A stretch of DNA of 52,010 bases from Clostridia bacterium (lineage in GTDB: Bacteria > Bacillota > Clostridia > Lachnospirales > Anaerotignaceae): NCBI GenBank assembly GCA_009929735.1, contig RZZU01000019.1:1-52010 (forward strand). Direction: 5' to 3'. Made by a program: the position numbers and the translations under genes. The notes under the pieces were generated by a model. It had not been told where the DNA came from. It searched no databases and saw nothing but the letters and a program-made list of their open reading frames with translations. Below, piece by piece: positions 7,676 through 16,667 of this stretch. Each line of letters opens with the position of its first letter. Within the stretch, counting starts at the first letter, position 1.

Positions 7676-10600
7676 GTGAGCGCAAAAATCATGAAAACCA
7701 TGGATGGTAACGAAGCTGCTGCGTATATTTCATACGCTTTTACCGAAGTTGCAACCATCTACCCCATTACCCCATCTTCACCTATGGCAGAGCACGTTGA
7801 TACGTGGGCGGCCAATGGCAAGAAAAACCTTTTTGGTCAAACCGTACGCTTGGTAGAAATGGAATCCGAAGCAGGTGCGGCTGGCGCAATGCATGGTGCA
7901 TTGGAAGCAGGCACCTTAACCACCACCTATACCGCCTCTCAAGGGCTTTTATTGATGATTCCGCCGATGTACCGCATTGCAGGGCAGTTAAAGCCCGGTG
8001 TGTTCCACGTCAGCTCAAGAACAGTGGGTACCCACGCCTTCTCTATTTTCGGCGACCACTCCGACGTCATGAGCTGTCGTCAAATCGGCTGTGCTATGCT
8101 TTCCTCCGCCTCCGTTCAGGAGGTTATGGATTTAGGCGGTATTGCACATCTGGCGGCAATCAGGGGCAGTGTCCCTTTTATCCATTTCTTCGATGGTTTC
8201 CGCACATCCCACGAGCTGCAAAAAATCGAAGTAATGGATTATGAAAAAATCGGCAGGCTTATGGATCAGGAGGCACTCCGTAAATTCCGTAAAAATGCTT
8301 TAAATCCCGAACGCCCCGTTCAGCGTTCCATCGTACAAAACCCTGATGTTTTCTTCCAAAACAGAGAAGCCTGTTCTCCTTTTTACACAAGGCTTCCTGC
8401 CATTGTGGAAGAATATATGAACGAAATCAATCAAATAACAGGCAGAAACTACAAGCTGTTTAACTACTTTGGTGCGGCAGATGCGACACACGTCATCATT
8501 GCCATGGGTTCCGTTTCTGGTGCAATTCAAGAAGTTGTGGAGCACCTTACCGAAAAAGGCGAAAAGGTTGGTTTCTTGCAAATTCACCTGTACCGTCCGT
8601 TTTCCATGGAGCATTTTATGGCGGCACTGCCCGAAACAGCCAAAATCATTACGGTAATGGACAGAACAAAGGAACCCGGCGCCTTGGGCGAACCCCTTTA
8701 CGAGGATGTCTGTTCCGCTTTGATGGAAAAAGGTAAAATGCCCTTGGTGCTTGCTGGCAGATACGGCCTATCCTCCAAGGATGTAACGCCTGCCCAAATT
8801 GTTTCCGTTTTCGATAATATGAAGGGTGAAAAGAAAAACCACTTTACCGTTGGTATTCTTGATGACGTCAGCATGACCTCCCTACCCGTTAGTGCAGAAC
8901 CCGAAGTAACGGATGCCTCCACCATTGCCTGCAAATTCTGGGGACTTGGTTCTGACGGCACAGTTGGTGCCAACAAAAACTCCATTAAAATCATTGGTGA
9001 CCATACCGATAAATATGCGCAGGCATACTTTGAATATGACACAAAAAAATCGGGCGGTATCACAAAAAGCCATCTGCGCTTTGGCGATGTGCCGATTCGC
9101 TCCAGTTATTTGGTGTTTAAGGCAGACTTTGTTGCCTGCCATCAGCAATCTTATATCAGTAAATATGATATTGTATCTGAAATCAAACCCGGCGGCACCT
9201 TCCTTTTGAATTGCGGCTGGAAAAAGGATGAACTGGAAGCGCATTTGCCGGCGGAAGTAAAAAGAATCCTCGCAAACAACAACATTTCTTTCTATACCAT
9301 TGATGCAGTAGAAATCTGCCGTGAAATCGGTCTGGGCAACAGAACAAATTCGGTTTTGCAAGCTGCATTTTTCAAGCTGGCGAACATTATTCCTGCAGAA
9401 GATGCCCTTGGCTATATGAAGGCGGCAATTGAGAAATCCTATGGAAAAAAAGGTGAAAAGATTGTAAATATGAACTTTGCGGCTGTGGATGCAGGGTTAA
9501 GCGGCCTCGTAAAAATTGATGTTCCCGAAAGCTGGAAAAATGCAAAGGATGTAAGCAAAGAGGATTTAAAGCGCATCCTGCCCGAATATATCGAAAAGCT
9601 GCTCATCCCTATGAATGCGCAAAAAGGGGATATGCTACCCGTTTCCGTATTTTTAGGCAGAGAGGACGGCACCGCACCCTTGGGTACCTCCGCATATGAA
9701 AAACGTGGTGTTGCCATCGACGTACCCGAATGGAACATAAGCAATTGCATCCAGTGCAACCAGTGTTCCTATGTGTGCCCTCACGCTTGTATCCGCCCCT
9801 TCCTGCTGACCGAGGAGGAAGTCAAAAATGCACCTCTTGGTTATGAAACAAAGAAGGCGAACGGTGCAGGTGAGATTGCAAAATATCAGTATCGTATTCA
9901 GATAGATCCTCTGGATTGTCAAGGCTGCGGTGCTTGCGTTGTGGCTTGCCCTGCCAAGGAAAAGGCATTGACCATGAAGCCCTTGGATACGCAATTAAGC
10001 GAAATGACCAACTGGGAATATTCCTTATCTCTTTCCTATAAAGAAAACCCGCTGGATAAATACACCGTAAAGGGCAGTCAGTTTGAACAGCCCTTGCTGG
10101 AGTTTTCCGGTGCTTGTGCAGGCTGTGGCGAAACGCCCTATGCGAAATTGATGACACAGCTGTACGGTGACAGAATGTATCTTGCCAACGCAACAGGCTG
10201 TACGCAAGCTTGGGGCGCAGCCGCTCCCTGTGTGCCTTATACGACCAACAAGGACGGTTGGGGCCCTGCATGGAGCAACTCCCTGTTTGAAAATAATGCT
10301 CAGTTCTCCTTGGGTATGGTTTTGGCGGTAGAACAGCAAAGAGAACGGGTTGCCATGCAGTTGAAGGAATTATTGAAGCTTTGCAGTGATGAAGTTTTAC
10401 ATACAGCCGCAGAGGTTTGGTTTAGCCACTACGACGACGGTCATAGAAGCAAGGAGGACACACAGGCACTCCTTACAGCTTTGGAAAAAGCAGAGGTGTC
10501 CAACGATGGTGCAGACTTGAAAGCCTTTATTTTGGATAATAAAGAGCACCTGAGCAAAAAATCCATGTGGATGTACGGCGGTGACGGCTGGGCATATGAT

Positions 10601-11206
10601 ATTGGGTACGGCGGTTTAGACCATGTTTTGGCATCTGGCGCAGACGTAAACGTATTGGTGGTAGACACCGAGGTATATTCCAATACTGGCGGACAGTCCT
10701 CAAAGGCAACGCCGATTGGCGCAGTGGCACAGTTTGCCGCAGGCGGTAAGCCTACGGTAAAGAAGGATTTGGGTATGCTGGCGATGAGCTATGGCTATAT
10801 CTATGTTGCACAGGTTGCCATGGGTGCAAACCCTGCACAGCTGATTAAGGCAATGAAGGAAGCCGAAGCATTCAAAGGCCCTTCCTTAATTATTGCTTAT
10901 GCACCTTGTATTAACCACGGCATTATGAAGGGTATGGCAAATGCACAGCTGGAAAGCAAACTGGCGGTAGACGCCGGCTATTGGTTCCTATACCGCTATA
11001 ACCCCGATTTGAAAAAAGAGGGTAAAAATCCGTTTATTTTAGATTCCAAAGAGCCTGTGATGGATTACAACGATTTTATCATGGGTGAGGTTCGGTACTC
11101 CTCTTTGGTGCGTTCCTTCCCCGAAACAGCAAAGGTTCTGCTGAAAGAGGGCGCAGAGCAGGCAAAGCAAAAATACGAAACCTATAAAAAATTGTCCGAG
11201 ATGTAA
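7676..11206 (+). CDS. nifJ: Pyruvate:ferredoxin oxidoreductase (single-chain)
   Basis: Oxidatively decarboxylates pyruvate to acetyl-CoA and CO2, reducing ferredoxin: a central anaerobic step. The 1176 residues carry all domains in order. The N-terminal pyrimidine-binding domain has YPITPSSPMAE near residue 29. A transketolase-C-like domain and the gamma domain with GLGSDGTVGANKNSIK follow. Two 4Fe-4S motifs lie near 691 (CIQCNQCSYVCP) and 748 (CQGCGACVVACP). The CAGCGETPYAK region is near 814, and the TPP/Mg motif GDGWAYDIG near 968 is followed by DTEVYSNTGGQ. I choose the GTG seven bases after AGGAG; an upstream in-frame start has no ribosome site. It is monocistronic from its own promoter. 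Confidence 0.97.
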   Translation: MSAKIMKTMDGNEAAAYISYAFTEVATIYPITPSSPMAEHVDTWAANGKKNLFGQTVRLVEMESEAGAAGAMHGALEAGTLTTTYTASQGLLLMIPPMYRIAGQLKPGVFHVSSRTVGTHAFSIFGDHSDVMSCRQIGCAMLSSASVQEVMDLGGIAHLAAIRGSVPFIHFFDGFRTSHELQKIEVMDYEKIGRLMDQEALRKFRKNALNPERPVQRSIVQNPDVFFQNREACSPFYTRLPAIVEEYMNEINQITGRNYKLFNYFGAADATHVIIAMGSVSGAIQEVVEHLTEKGEKVGFLQIHLYRPFSMEHFMAALPETAKIITVMDRTKEPGALGEPLYEDVCSALMEKGKMPLVLAGRYGLSSKDVTPAQIVSVFDNMKGEKKNHFTVGILDDVSMTSLPVSAEPEVTDASTIACKFWGLGSDGTVGANKNSIKIIGDHTDKYAQAYFEYDTKKSGGITKSHLRFGDVPIRSSYLVFKADFVACHQQSYISKYDIVSEIKPGGTFLLNCGWKKDELEAHLPAEVKRILANNNISFYTIDAVEICREIGLGNRTNSVLQAAFFKLANIIPAEDALGYMKAAIEKSYGKKGEKIVNMNFAAVDAGLSGLVKIDVPESWKNAKDVSKEDLKRILPEYIEKLLIPMNAQKGDMLPVSVFLGREDGTAPLGTSAYEKRGVAIDVPEWNISNCIQCNQCSYVCPHACIRPFLLTEEEVKNAPLGYETKKANGAGEIAKYQYRIQIDPLDCQGCGACVVACPAKEKALTMKPLDTQLSEMTNWEYSLSLSYKENPLDKYTVKGSQFEQPLLEFSGACAGCGETPYAKLMTQLYGDRMYLANATGCTQAWGAAAPCVPYTTNKDGWGPAWSNSLFENNAQFSLGMVLAVEQQRERVAMQLKELLKLCSDEVLHTAAEVWFSHYDDGHRSKEDTQALLTALEKAEVSNDGADLKAFILDNKEHLSKKSMWMYGGDGWAYDIGYGGLDHVLASGADVNVLVVDTEVYSNTGGQSSKATPIGAVAQFAAGGKPTVKKDLGMLAMSYGYIYVAQVAMGANPAQLIKAMKEAEAFKGPSLIIAYAPCINHGIMKGMANAQLESKLAVDAGYWFLYRYNPDLKKEGKNPFILDSKEPVMDYNDFIMGEVRYSSLVRSFPETAKVLLKEGAEQAKQKYETYKKLSEM

Positions 11207-11230
11207 GGATTTTAAATGACAGCCAAAAAC

Positions 11231-11266
11231 AAAGTATCCCCCGCCTTTTTAGGCAGGGGTTACTTT
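11231..11266 (+). terminator. Long hairpin after nifJ
   Basis: AAAGTA, CCCC and GCC pair with GGC, GGGG and TACTTT around a TTTTTA loop, with two single mismatches. There is no following T-run, so it is a weak terminator or a decayed one. It shares GTATCCCC and GCCTT with the better terminator at 11,741 and marks the left side of repeat-family copy A. Confidence 0.45.
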
Positions 11267-11704
11267 CAGTTTAAAGACAAACAAAGGCAAAAGGCGAAGC
11301 AAGGGAGGAAGACCTTGGGCGCCGCCCAAACCCGCTTGCTTTTTGAAAAAAGCAAGGCCAAAAACTTTTATACAAAACCGCATATTTATGCGGTTTTAGA
11401 TGGGTACGGATACCATGGCGTAGCCGGCTTTTGCGTAGCAAATGTGAGTGACCCCATCACTGCCCAAGATAGGGCAGACGGCGTAGCCGGCTTTTGCGTA
11501 GCAAAAGTGAGTGACCCCATCACTGCCAAGACAGGGCAGACGGCGTAGCCGGCTTTTGCGTAGCAAAAGTGAGTGACCCCATCACTGCCAAGACAGGGCA
11601 GACGGCATAGCCGGCTTTTGCGTAGCAAAAGTGAGTGACCCATCACTGCCCAAGACAGGGCAGACGGCGTAGCCGGCTTTTGCGTAGCAAAAGTGAGTGA
11701 CCCC
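11267..11704. repeat. Dispersed intergenic repeat family, copy A
   Basis: Non-coding element between convergent nifJ and the GGDEF gene. Its left half matches the reverse complement of copy C: CCTTGGGC-GCC-GCCC, then the stem-loop CTTGCTTTTT...AAAGCAAG, then a hairpin around AAACCGCATA/TATGCGGTTT. The right half is replaced by the 62-bp tandem array. Short reading frames across it show no ribosome site. Confidence 0.75.
11417..11704. repeat. 62-bp tandem array (4.6 units)
   Basis: Units begin at 11417, 11480, 11542, 11604 and 11666 with spacings of 63, 62, 62 and 62 bp. Each has a perfect hairpin CTTTTGC-GTA-GCAAAAG and a second hairpin CTGCCC...GGGCAG. The 62-bp period breaks reading frame, arguing against coding. 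One inverted copy of the unit lies in copy B at 14,362-14,410. Confidence 0.92.
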
Positions 11705-11733
11705 AAACGTTTCTTTGGGGCTTCCTCAAGCAG

Positions 11734-11780
11734 AAAAAAAGGGTATCCCCAAAGCCTTAACCAGAGGGGATACCCTTTTT
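11734..11780. terminator. Bidirectional terminator, nifJ / GGDEF gene
   Basis: GGGTATCCCC (11741-11750) pairs with GGGGATACCC (11766-11775). A7 lies before it and T5 after it, so it works for both convergent genes. It overlaps the stop codon of the GGDEF gene by two bases. Confidence 0.88.
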
Positions 11781-12903
11781 ATTTAACCTTATTTTTGTAC
11801 ATCGCTCTGTCTGCTCGCTCCAAGGTCGTTTCCAATCCTCCGGACTCATCTGCCCTGAAATCCGACCAGCCAATACTCAGGGATAACCGAATCCTTGCCC
11901 GATCTGACCGATTATACTCCTCCACATACTGATGAATGCGGTTTATAATTTCATCTCTTTCTGCGGATTTACAAAACACATAGAATTCGTCACCGCCATA
12001 ACGGCCAATGACAGTGCCTTCCTTATCGCAGGCACGCCTTAAAATCGTTGCTACCGAAATCAATACCTTGTCACCAAAAACATGACCATTCTCGTCATTA
12101 ATGTTCTTGAATTTATCAATGTCGATAAATATGATGGCGTGCATTTCTTCTTTGGCCATCCCCCTCTTGATATTTTGCAGACATATATCAAATTGATACC
12201 GATTATTCAGCTGTGTCAAGGGGTCTGTTGTAATCCTTTTATTTTGAAAATTGATGAATATAAATAATAATGACAGCACGGCAGAAATCCATACTAATGA
12301 AACGCCATAAAATAAATTTTGTACCACAATACCAATCACAGGCAGCACATAAATTTTCATTATGATAGCACTATCTTGTTTTTCAAGAATATCCTCCGTC
12401 GTTCGATAGATTCTTACGCAGTAATAGAATGGTATAATTAAATACGGAAGCACAATTAATATTAAAACAAAAAATAATGGCCCCCTCGTATAGATATTAG
12501 TATCGCTGATGCTAAAGTAAATATTATTTTTAAAATTTAAGTAAATTAACACATTATTCAGAACCGCTGGTATGCATATAACCTTCCAAAATTTGGGGTT
12601 TTTAATTCTTTTATCGTAAAATAATAAAGAAACATATATAAACCAAACAAAACCAATAAAGCAATTAAAAAAATAACAGATACTGGTTATAACCCAATTT
12701 ATTTCTTTCAAATAAGGAAGCTGTTCTCCGTCAATGAGCCACATGACAGAGTCTAAAATCAGAATGCTAAAAACCGAATAAACCAAATATATAAATGCCT
12801 TTTGTCTGCCCGTTCCATCATCAATACTCTGCTGATTAATCAAAATCACAGATAAAATCATCATTCCAACGACATTGACTTGCAAATATAACATATCAAT
12901 CAT
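11779..12903 (-). CDS. Membrane diguanylate cyclase (GGDEF)
   Basis: 374 residues. The N-terminal 210 or so form about six hydrophobic membrane segments resembling 7TM sensor regions; a GGDEF domain follows with an intact RYGGDEF active site. It should make c-di-GMP at the membrane in response to an unknown signal. An RACD sequence precedes GGDEF, but with nine intervening residues instead of five, so the classical inhibitory I-site is probably absent or displaced. Start is ATG with a weak GGTGA site. Monocistronic, convergent with nifJ. Confidence 0.9.
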   Translation of the reverse strand: MIDMLYLQVNVVGMMILSVILINQQSIDDGTGRQKAFIYLVYSVFSILILDSVMWLIDGEQLPYLKEINWVITSICYFFNCFIGFVWFIYVSLLFYDKRIKNPKFWKVICIPAVLNNVLIYLNFKNNIYFSISDTNIYTRGPLFFVLILIVLPYLIIPFYYCVRIYRTTEDILEKQDSAIIMKIYVLPVIGIVVQNLFYGVSLVWISAVLSLLFIFINFQNKRITTDPLTQLNNRYQFDICLQNIKRGMAKEEMHAIIFIDIDKFKNINDENGHVFGDKVLISVATILRRACDKEGTVIGRYGGDEFYVFCKSAERDEIINRIHQYVEEYNRSDRARIRLSLSIGWSDFRADESGGLETTLERADRAMYKNKVK

Positions 12904-13527
12904 TTGCGATTCACCAGATTTCTAAATGTATTAAAGATTTTTGCGATTCACCATCAATAAACGTCACCGCAGTCTTCGGGATAAAGGGTAATGAGAATTT
13001 TTTGAATTATATCTTTGACAGTTGCATCTGCAAAGCGTTTCCAAGCAATCAGGCATGATGCAAAAATGAGAAGCCGCTACCAGCGAAAGGATATGATGAA
13101 AAACCCTATCACAGCAGCATCCGCTCCTATGTGCAGGTTACAATCAATAAGGCTTTTGCATTTCAAGCAAATGCATATGCTAGATAGCTTCGCCCACCAT
13201 ACTATTTATGCGGCTTTTTGTCTGTTTTACTTGCATTCTCAGAGATTTTTATGGTTCATCTCTCCTTTTTTATACATTACCAAAAATAATCTGCAAAAGC
13301 AAATAAAGTTCTGAAACAATCATAGTTTTTAGAAATATAGCATTTCAACCTAACGTTAAGTTTAAAAAAGCAAAAATTTTTTTTGCTTTAGCAGGTCAAG
13401 CGGCACCTTTTTTATCCCGCCTGTTTCTTAATTATTTTTGTCAATCCTCCGAATTATTTTATCAATACCAAAAAGGTATGCTACGATAGCAGCAAAGATA
13501 CAAATACGATATGAAAAGGGGCTTTTT
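12904..13527. other. 624-bp region without a convincing gene
   Basis: The motif TTTGCGATTCACCA occurs twice within 37 bases near 12,903-12,953, upstream of the GGDEF gene. An A/T hairpin (AAAGCAAAAA/TTTTTGCTTT) lies near 13,365-13,388. A 99-codon plus-strand frame at 13,015 has no ribosome site or recognisable domain and may be a decayed gene. Just before the lipoprotein, TTATCA-17-TACGAT near 13,458 is a weak promoter candidate. Confidence 0.5.
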
Positions 13528-14184
13528 ATGAAAAAAAGGCGAAATACCATACTGTCAGTCCTTGTCCTTCCTCCGCTTGTTTTTTCAGGCTGTGCAAATT
13601 TCTTCGACGCACCTCCTGACACCGCTCCTCAGACCTCCGCTGACAGTGATGCCACAGAAGACGGCCTGCCCCCTTTGGAGAACAATTTAAAAGAACTTTA
13701 TCAAGACGCAGAAAAAGTATATTTGAATATCACTTATGCTAATTTTTACCGTGACTTAAATAAGCAAATAGAAAAGGATAATCTCATCTATTATAAAATA
13801 AATGAACCTGAATTTGATTCCTATGATTCCTTCAAAACCTATTTATTGAATTACTGTAGCGAGGATTTTGTGAATGAAACGCTTATAAACCCGGATACTA
13901 CACGGTTTTTAAAGGGTGAGGACGGTGCTTTATATATGATGGATGCAGGTCGTGGCTCGGATATTCTTTATGCAGGTCATGTGTTTCATCCTGCCCAAAG
14001 AAGTGAAACGCAAATCACCTTTACTGCTACTGCTTATTATTCCAATAAATCAGAAGCCTATGAAGGCGAAACCTTTTTCACAGAACCCGAAAATAGCAAT
14101 GATTTTTCAACCCAAGACTTTACCTTTTCTTTGGTAACGGAGGGCGACCAATGGAAGTTTGACCAGTTTGACTGCTTCTTCTAG
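13528..14184 (+). CDS. Lipoprotein of unknown function
   Basis: 218 residues. Signal peptide with twin basic start (MKKRR), a hydrophobic stretch and the lipobox VFSGC, so it should be lipid-anchored outside the cytoplasm. A Pro/Asp/Thr-rich linker of about 30 residues precedes a globular domain rich in Tyr, Phe and Asp with no motif I know. The start ATG follows AAAAGGGGC at good spacing; in-frame ATGs upstream lack that. Monocistronic, convergent with the cupin gene. Confidence 0.82.
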   Translation: MKKRRNTILSVLVLPPLVFSGCANFFDAPPDTAPQTSADSDATEDGLPPLENNLKELYQDAEKVYLNITYANFYRDLNKQIEKDNLIYYKINEPEFDSYDSFKTYLLNYCSEDFVNETLINPDTTRFLKGEDGALYMMDAGRGSDILYAGHVFHPAQRSETQITFTATAYYSNKSEAYEGETFFTEPENSNDFSTQDFTFSLVTEGDQWKFDQFDCFF

Positions 14185-14215
14185 TATGCAAGGAAATCTT
14201 TCTAAAATTGACAGC

Positions 14216-14242
14216 AAAAAAATGCCGTTAAAACAACGGCAT
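14216..14242 (-). terminator. Terminator left of repeat copy B
   Basis: ATGCCGTT/AACGGCAT hairpin with seven T on the minus strand (A7 on plus). It faces transcription from the cupin gene, across the repeat element. Confidence 0.7.
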
Positions 14243-14243
14243 C

Positions 14244-14442
14244 CAGACTGTCGATAAAGTCAAAGCCTTGATGGCTTGACACATTATAAACCGCATGAAT
14301 ATGCAGTTTATACATGAGTTTTTGGTCTTGCTTTTTACAAAAAACAAGCGGGTGGTCATCACTTTTGCTCCGCAAAAGCCGGCTCCGCCGTCTGCCCTAT
14401 CTTGGGCAGTGAGCGGGTGACACCCAAGGTTTTTGGACAGTC
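14244..14442. repeat. Dispersed intergenic repeat family, copy B
   Basis: Bounded by CAGACTGTC at the left and GACAGTC at the right (terminal inverted repeats). It contains the shared AAACCGCATG...ATGCAGTTTAT hairpin, the phrase TTTTTGGTCTTGCTTTTTAC, one 62-bp module in inverse orientation to the array in copy A, and CCCAAGGTTTTT at the end. Terminator hairpins lie on both sides, between a convergent gene pair. Confidence 0.8.
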
Positions 14443-14445
14443 AAA

Positions 14446-14475
14446 GGGTGCCGGCTTTGCCGACACCCTTTTTTT
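14446..14475 (+). terminator. Terminator right of repeat copy B
   Basis: GGGTGCCGGC-TTT-GCCGACACCC (one mismatch) followed by seven T on plus. It serves the lipoprotein gene, read across the repeat element. Confidence 0.8.
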
Positions 14476-14480
14476 CATTC

Positions 14481-14942
14481 CTATTTGTGTTCAAGCCCTT
14501 CCGCTTCCTCTGCCGCTTGCTTTGTCGGATGCACGGTGCCGCTTGGATGATGCGGTGGTGCATAGATTGTATAAACCTTCAGCGGCCTATTTCCCATATT
14601 GATTAAATTGTGCCAGGTTCCCGCAGGCACAAAAATTGCATACTGCCCATCCACATTTTTCTGATAATTCAGCTTATCCTTACTGCTCCCCATCTGGATA
14701 ACCCCAATGCCATCTTCAATACGAATAAACTGGTCTACATCCGGATGAAGCTCTAAACCAATATCTCCGCCGGCAGGAATACTCATCAAGGTCGCTTGTA
14801 AATACTTCCCCGTCCACAATGCAGTGCGGTAATTCTGGTTTTGTTTCGTCACCATATCAATATTTACAACAAAAGGATCCGGGCCGTAATCGGTGATATT
14901 GGGCATACCTGGCATAGAATTTCTCATATTATTTGGATACAT
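14481..14942 (-). CDS. Cupin-domain protein
   Basis: 153 residues, single cupin barrel. Motif 1 appears as G-x5-H-P-x3-D-Q with a glutamate-rich context (LELHPDVDQF, then EDGIGVIQMG). Motif 2 is GQYAIFVPAGTWHNLIN. Histidines and the acidic residue suggest one bound metal. The Met/Pro/Asn-rich N-terminus (MYPNNMRNSMPGMP) is unusual for an enzyme and resembles small clostridial cupins of unknown substrate. AAGGGG precedes the ATG. Metal-binding is predicted; the reaction is unknown. Confidence 0.85.
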   Translation of the reverse strand: MYPNNMRNSMPGMPNITDYGPDPFVVNIDMVTKQNQNYRTALWTGKYLQATLMSIPAGGDIGLELHPDVDQFIRIEDGIGVIQMGSSKDKLNYQKNVDGQYAIFVPAGTWHNLINMGNRPLKVYTIYAPPHHPSGTVHPTKQAAEEAEGLEHK

Positions 14943-15034
14943 TTCTTTTCCCCTTGTTCATTTTATTCTTTTTATTATTATGAAACAGAAAGGGGAAATA
15001 GACGCTTACTCTCAAAAAGGGAAGGAAAAAGTGC

Positions 15035-15847
15035 TTATTTTTTCTCGCCAATGGCTTTATCCTTTGCCAAAACGGCGTCAAAAGCCTTCACCAAAGTGGC
15101 TTCAAAGCCACCTGCCTGCAACGCAGTCACGCCCTCAATGGTGGTTCCTCCCGGAGAACAAACCTGATCAATCAAGGGCCAAGGAGCCTCGCCGCTTTTC
15201 AATATCATTTTTGCACTACCTAAAACGGTTTCTGCCGTAAGCTGCAATGCCTGTTTTTTGGGCATACCTGCTTTGACTGCGGCACGAGCTAAGGCGTCCA
15301 TGTATAAATATGCAAAGGCTACGGATGCGCCGCCAATCACGCTGAAAATGGAAAACTGGCTCTCGTCAATTTCCGCAACCGTTCCGATTGTTGAAAATAT
15401 TTCCTGCACCAGCTGCTTTTGTTTTTCGCTAACAAATTCATTGGCGCAAAGCCCTGTTGCAGAAGCACCGATTTTTGCATTAATATTTGGCATTACCCGT
15501 ACAATCGGTGTTTTTTCAGGAAAAAATCCACTCAAGTAATCCAAGGTTTTGCCTGCGGCAATGGAAACCACAAGGGGGCTTTTTTGGGCAAAAGCTTGCT
15601 GCAGCTCCGGCAAAATAGCCGCTAATACGTTGGGCTTTACGCCAAGAATAACCACATCGCTGTTTGCAATCACTTCCTTTGGCGTTTTGCAAACATTTGC
15701 ACCGCATTGCTCCGCCAGCTTTTTTGCAGAGGTTACACTTTTGCTGGTCAAAAAAATATGCTTCCCCTCGTAGCTTTGCGTGCCCAAGATCATACCCTTT
15801 ACAATCGCACTTACCATATTTCCTGCTCCAATAAAACCAAAATTCAT
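15035..15847 (-). CDS. proC: Pyrroline-5-carboxylate reductase
   Basis: Last step of proline synthesis: reduces pyrroline-5-carboxylate with NAD(P)H in the cytoplasm. 270 residues with the Rossmann start MNFGFIGAGNM, VVILGVKPNVL, a central P-I-V-R-V-M-P-N motif and the C-terminal signature near SPGGTTIEGV. Start ATG eight bases after GGAGG; a longer in-frame version lacks a ribosome site. Monocistronic. Confidence 0.95.
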   Translation of the reverse strand: MNFGFIGAGNMVSAIVKGMILGTQSYEGKHIFLTSKSVTSAKKLAEQCGANVCKTPKEVIANSDVVILGVKPNVLAAILPELQQAFAQKSPLVVSIAAGKTLDYLSGFFPEKTPIVRVMPNINAKIGASATGLCANEFVSEKQKQLVQEIFSTIGTVAEIDESQFSIFSVIGGASVAFAYLYMDALARAAVKAGMPKKQALQLTAETVLGSAKMILKSGEAPWPLIDQVCSPGGTTIEGVTALQAGGFEATLVKAFDAVLAKDKAIGEKK

Positions 15848-16030
15848 ATTACCTGCCTCCAATCCGACCATTCCAAGGTCATCGCAAAAAAAAACCATTC
15901 TGTTGCCTTCGAAAAAATAACGTCTACAAAACTTTTTCTCATTTTACAGCCGTTTATTTTAAAATGCAATCCCAACAATTCTTGCTCCTGCAAAAGAAAC
16001 CGACTATAATGAAAAAAAGGAGGTGCAAGG

Positions 16031-16384
16031 ATGAGTTTGATTTTTTTACATTACCCAAAGTGCAGCACCAGCAATAAAGCAAAAAAATGGCTGGATTCAC
16101 AAAATGTGCAATATTTTGAACGGCATATGGTTGCGCAAAATCCTTCCGCAGAGGAGCTGGAATTTTGGTGGAAGCAAAGTGGATTACCTTTAAAGAAATT
16201 TTTTAACACCAGCGGTGTGTTATACAAACAAATGGGTTTAAAGGATAAGCTGCCCCAAATGAGTGAGCAAGAACAGCTTCAGCTGTTAAGCACAAATGGA
16301 ATGCTCGTAAAACGCCCCCTGCTGATTGGTGAGGATTTCATTTTGGTAGGCTTTCATGAGGATGAATGGCAAAAAGCAAAATGA
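16031..16384 (+). CDS. ArsC/Spx-family (thioredoxin-fold) protein
   Basis: 117 residues, full-length for the ArsC/YffB/Spx group. The active-site cysteine is in PKCSTSNKAKKWL (Cys-x-x-Ser), followed by the typical FNTSG-x-LYKQ segment and a KRPLLIG loop containing the conserved Arg-Pro. These are related to glutaredoxin-dependent arsenate reductases, but many clostridial members are uncharacterised redox proteins, and there is no ars operon nearby. GGAGG eight bases before ATG. Confidence 0.88.
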   Translation: MSLIFLHYPKCSTSNKAKKWLDSQNVQYFERHMVAQNPSAEELEFWWKQSGLPLKKFFNTSGVLYKQMGLKDKLPQMSEQEQLQLLSTNGMLVKRPLLIGEDFILVGFHEDEWQKAK

Positions 16385-16620
16385 TTGCATCCCGCAACAC
16401 AAATGTCACAGTGTTTTTGCATCAGTAAAGCTTGCCTTTTTCAAAACAAAAGGACGATCAGCTTAATTCCCATGAAATTTACCACGAATGCCCGGCTTGC
16501 CACCTCAAAAGCGGTATTGCCCTTAGAAAGGCTAAATCTCTGCCTCAGCAGGCATTCTCCTATTCTCCATTAAAATCATACGCTTCACCTTTATGCACAA
16601 ATGAAGTCCGCCTAAAAAAG
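16385..16620. other. Intergenic region
   Basis: Between the ArsC-like gene and the SDR terminator. Plus-strand frames here (one with an ECPACH string) have no ribosome site and run through the terminator, so I do not call a gene. Confidence 0.5.
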
Positions 16621-16667
16621 AAAACATCCTGTCTGCAATTCTCTGCATTAAGGATGTTTTTTTATCT
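16621..16667. terminator. Terminator between ArsC-like gene and SDR
   Basis: AAAACATCCT (16621-16630) pairs with AGGATGTTTT (16651-16660), with T-runs in both directions. It serves convergent genes. Confidence 0.82.

Noticed and set aside
11417..11704. CRISPR-like regular repeat
   Set aside because: Units are contiguous tandem copies without unique spacers; no cas genes nearby.
11386..11706. A 106-codon minus frame and a 110-codon plus frame across the 62-bp repeats
   Set aside because: Both merely translate the repeat array. The 62-bp period shifts frame, and neither has a ribosome site.
13015..13314. 99-codon plus-strand frame
   Set aside because: No ribosome site, unusual composition and no domain; at most a decayed gene.
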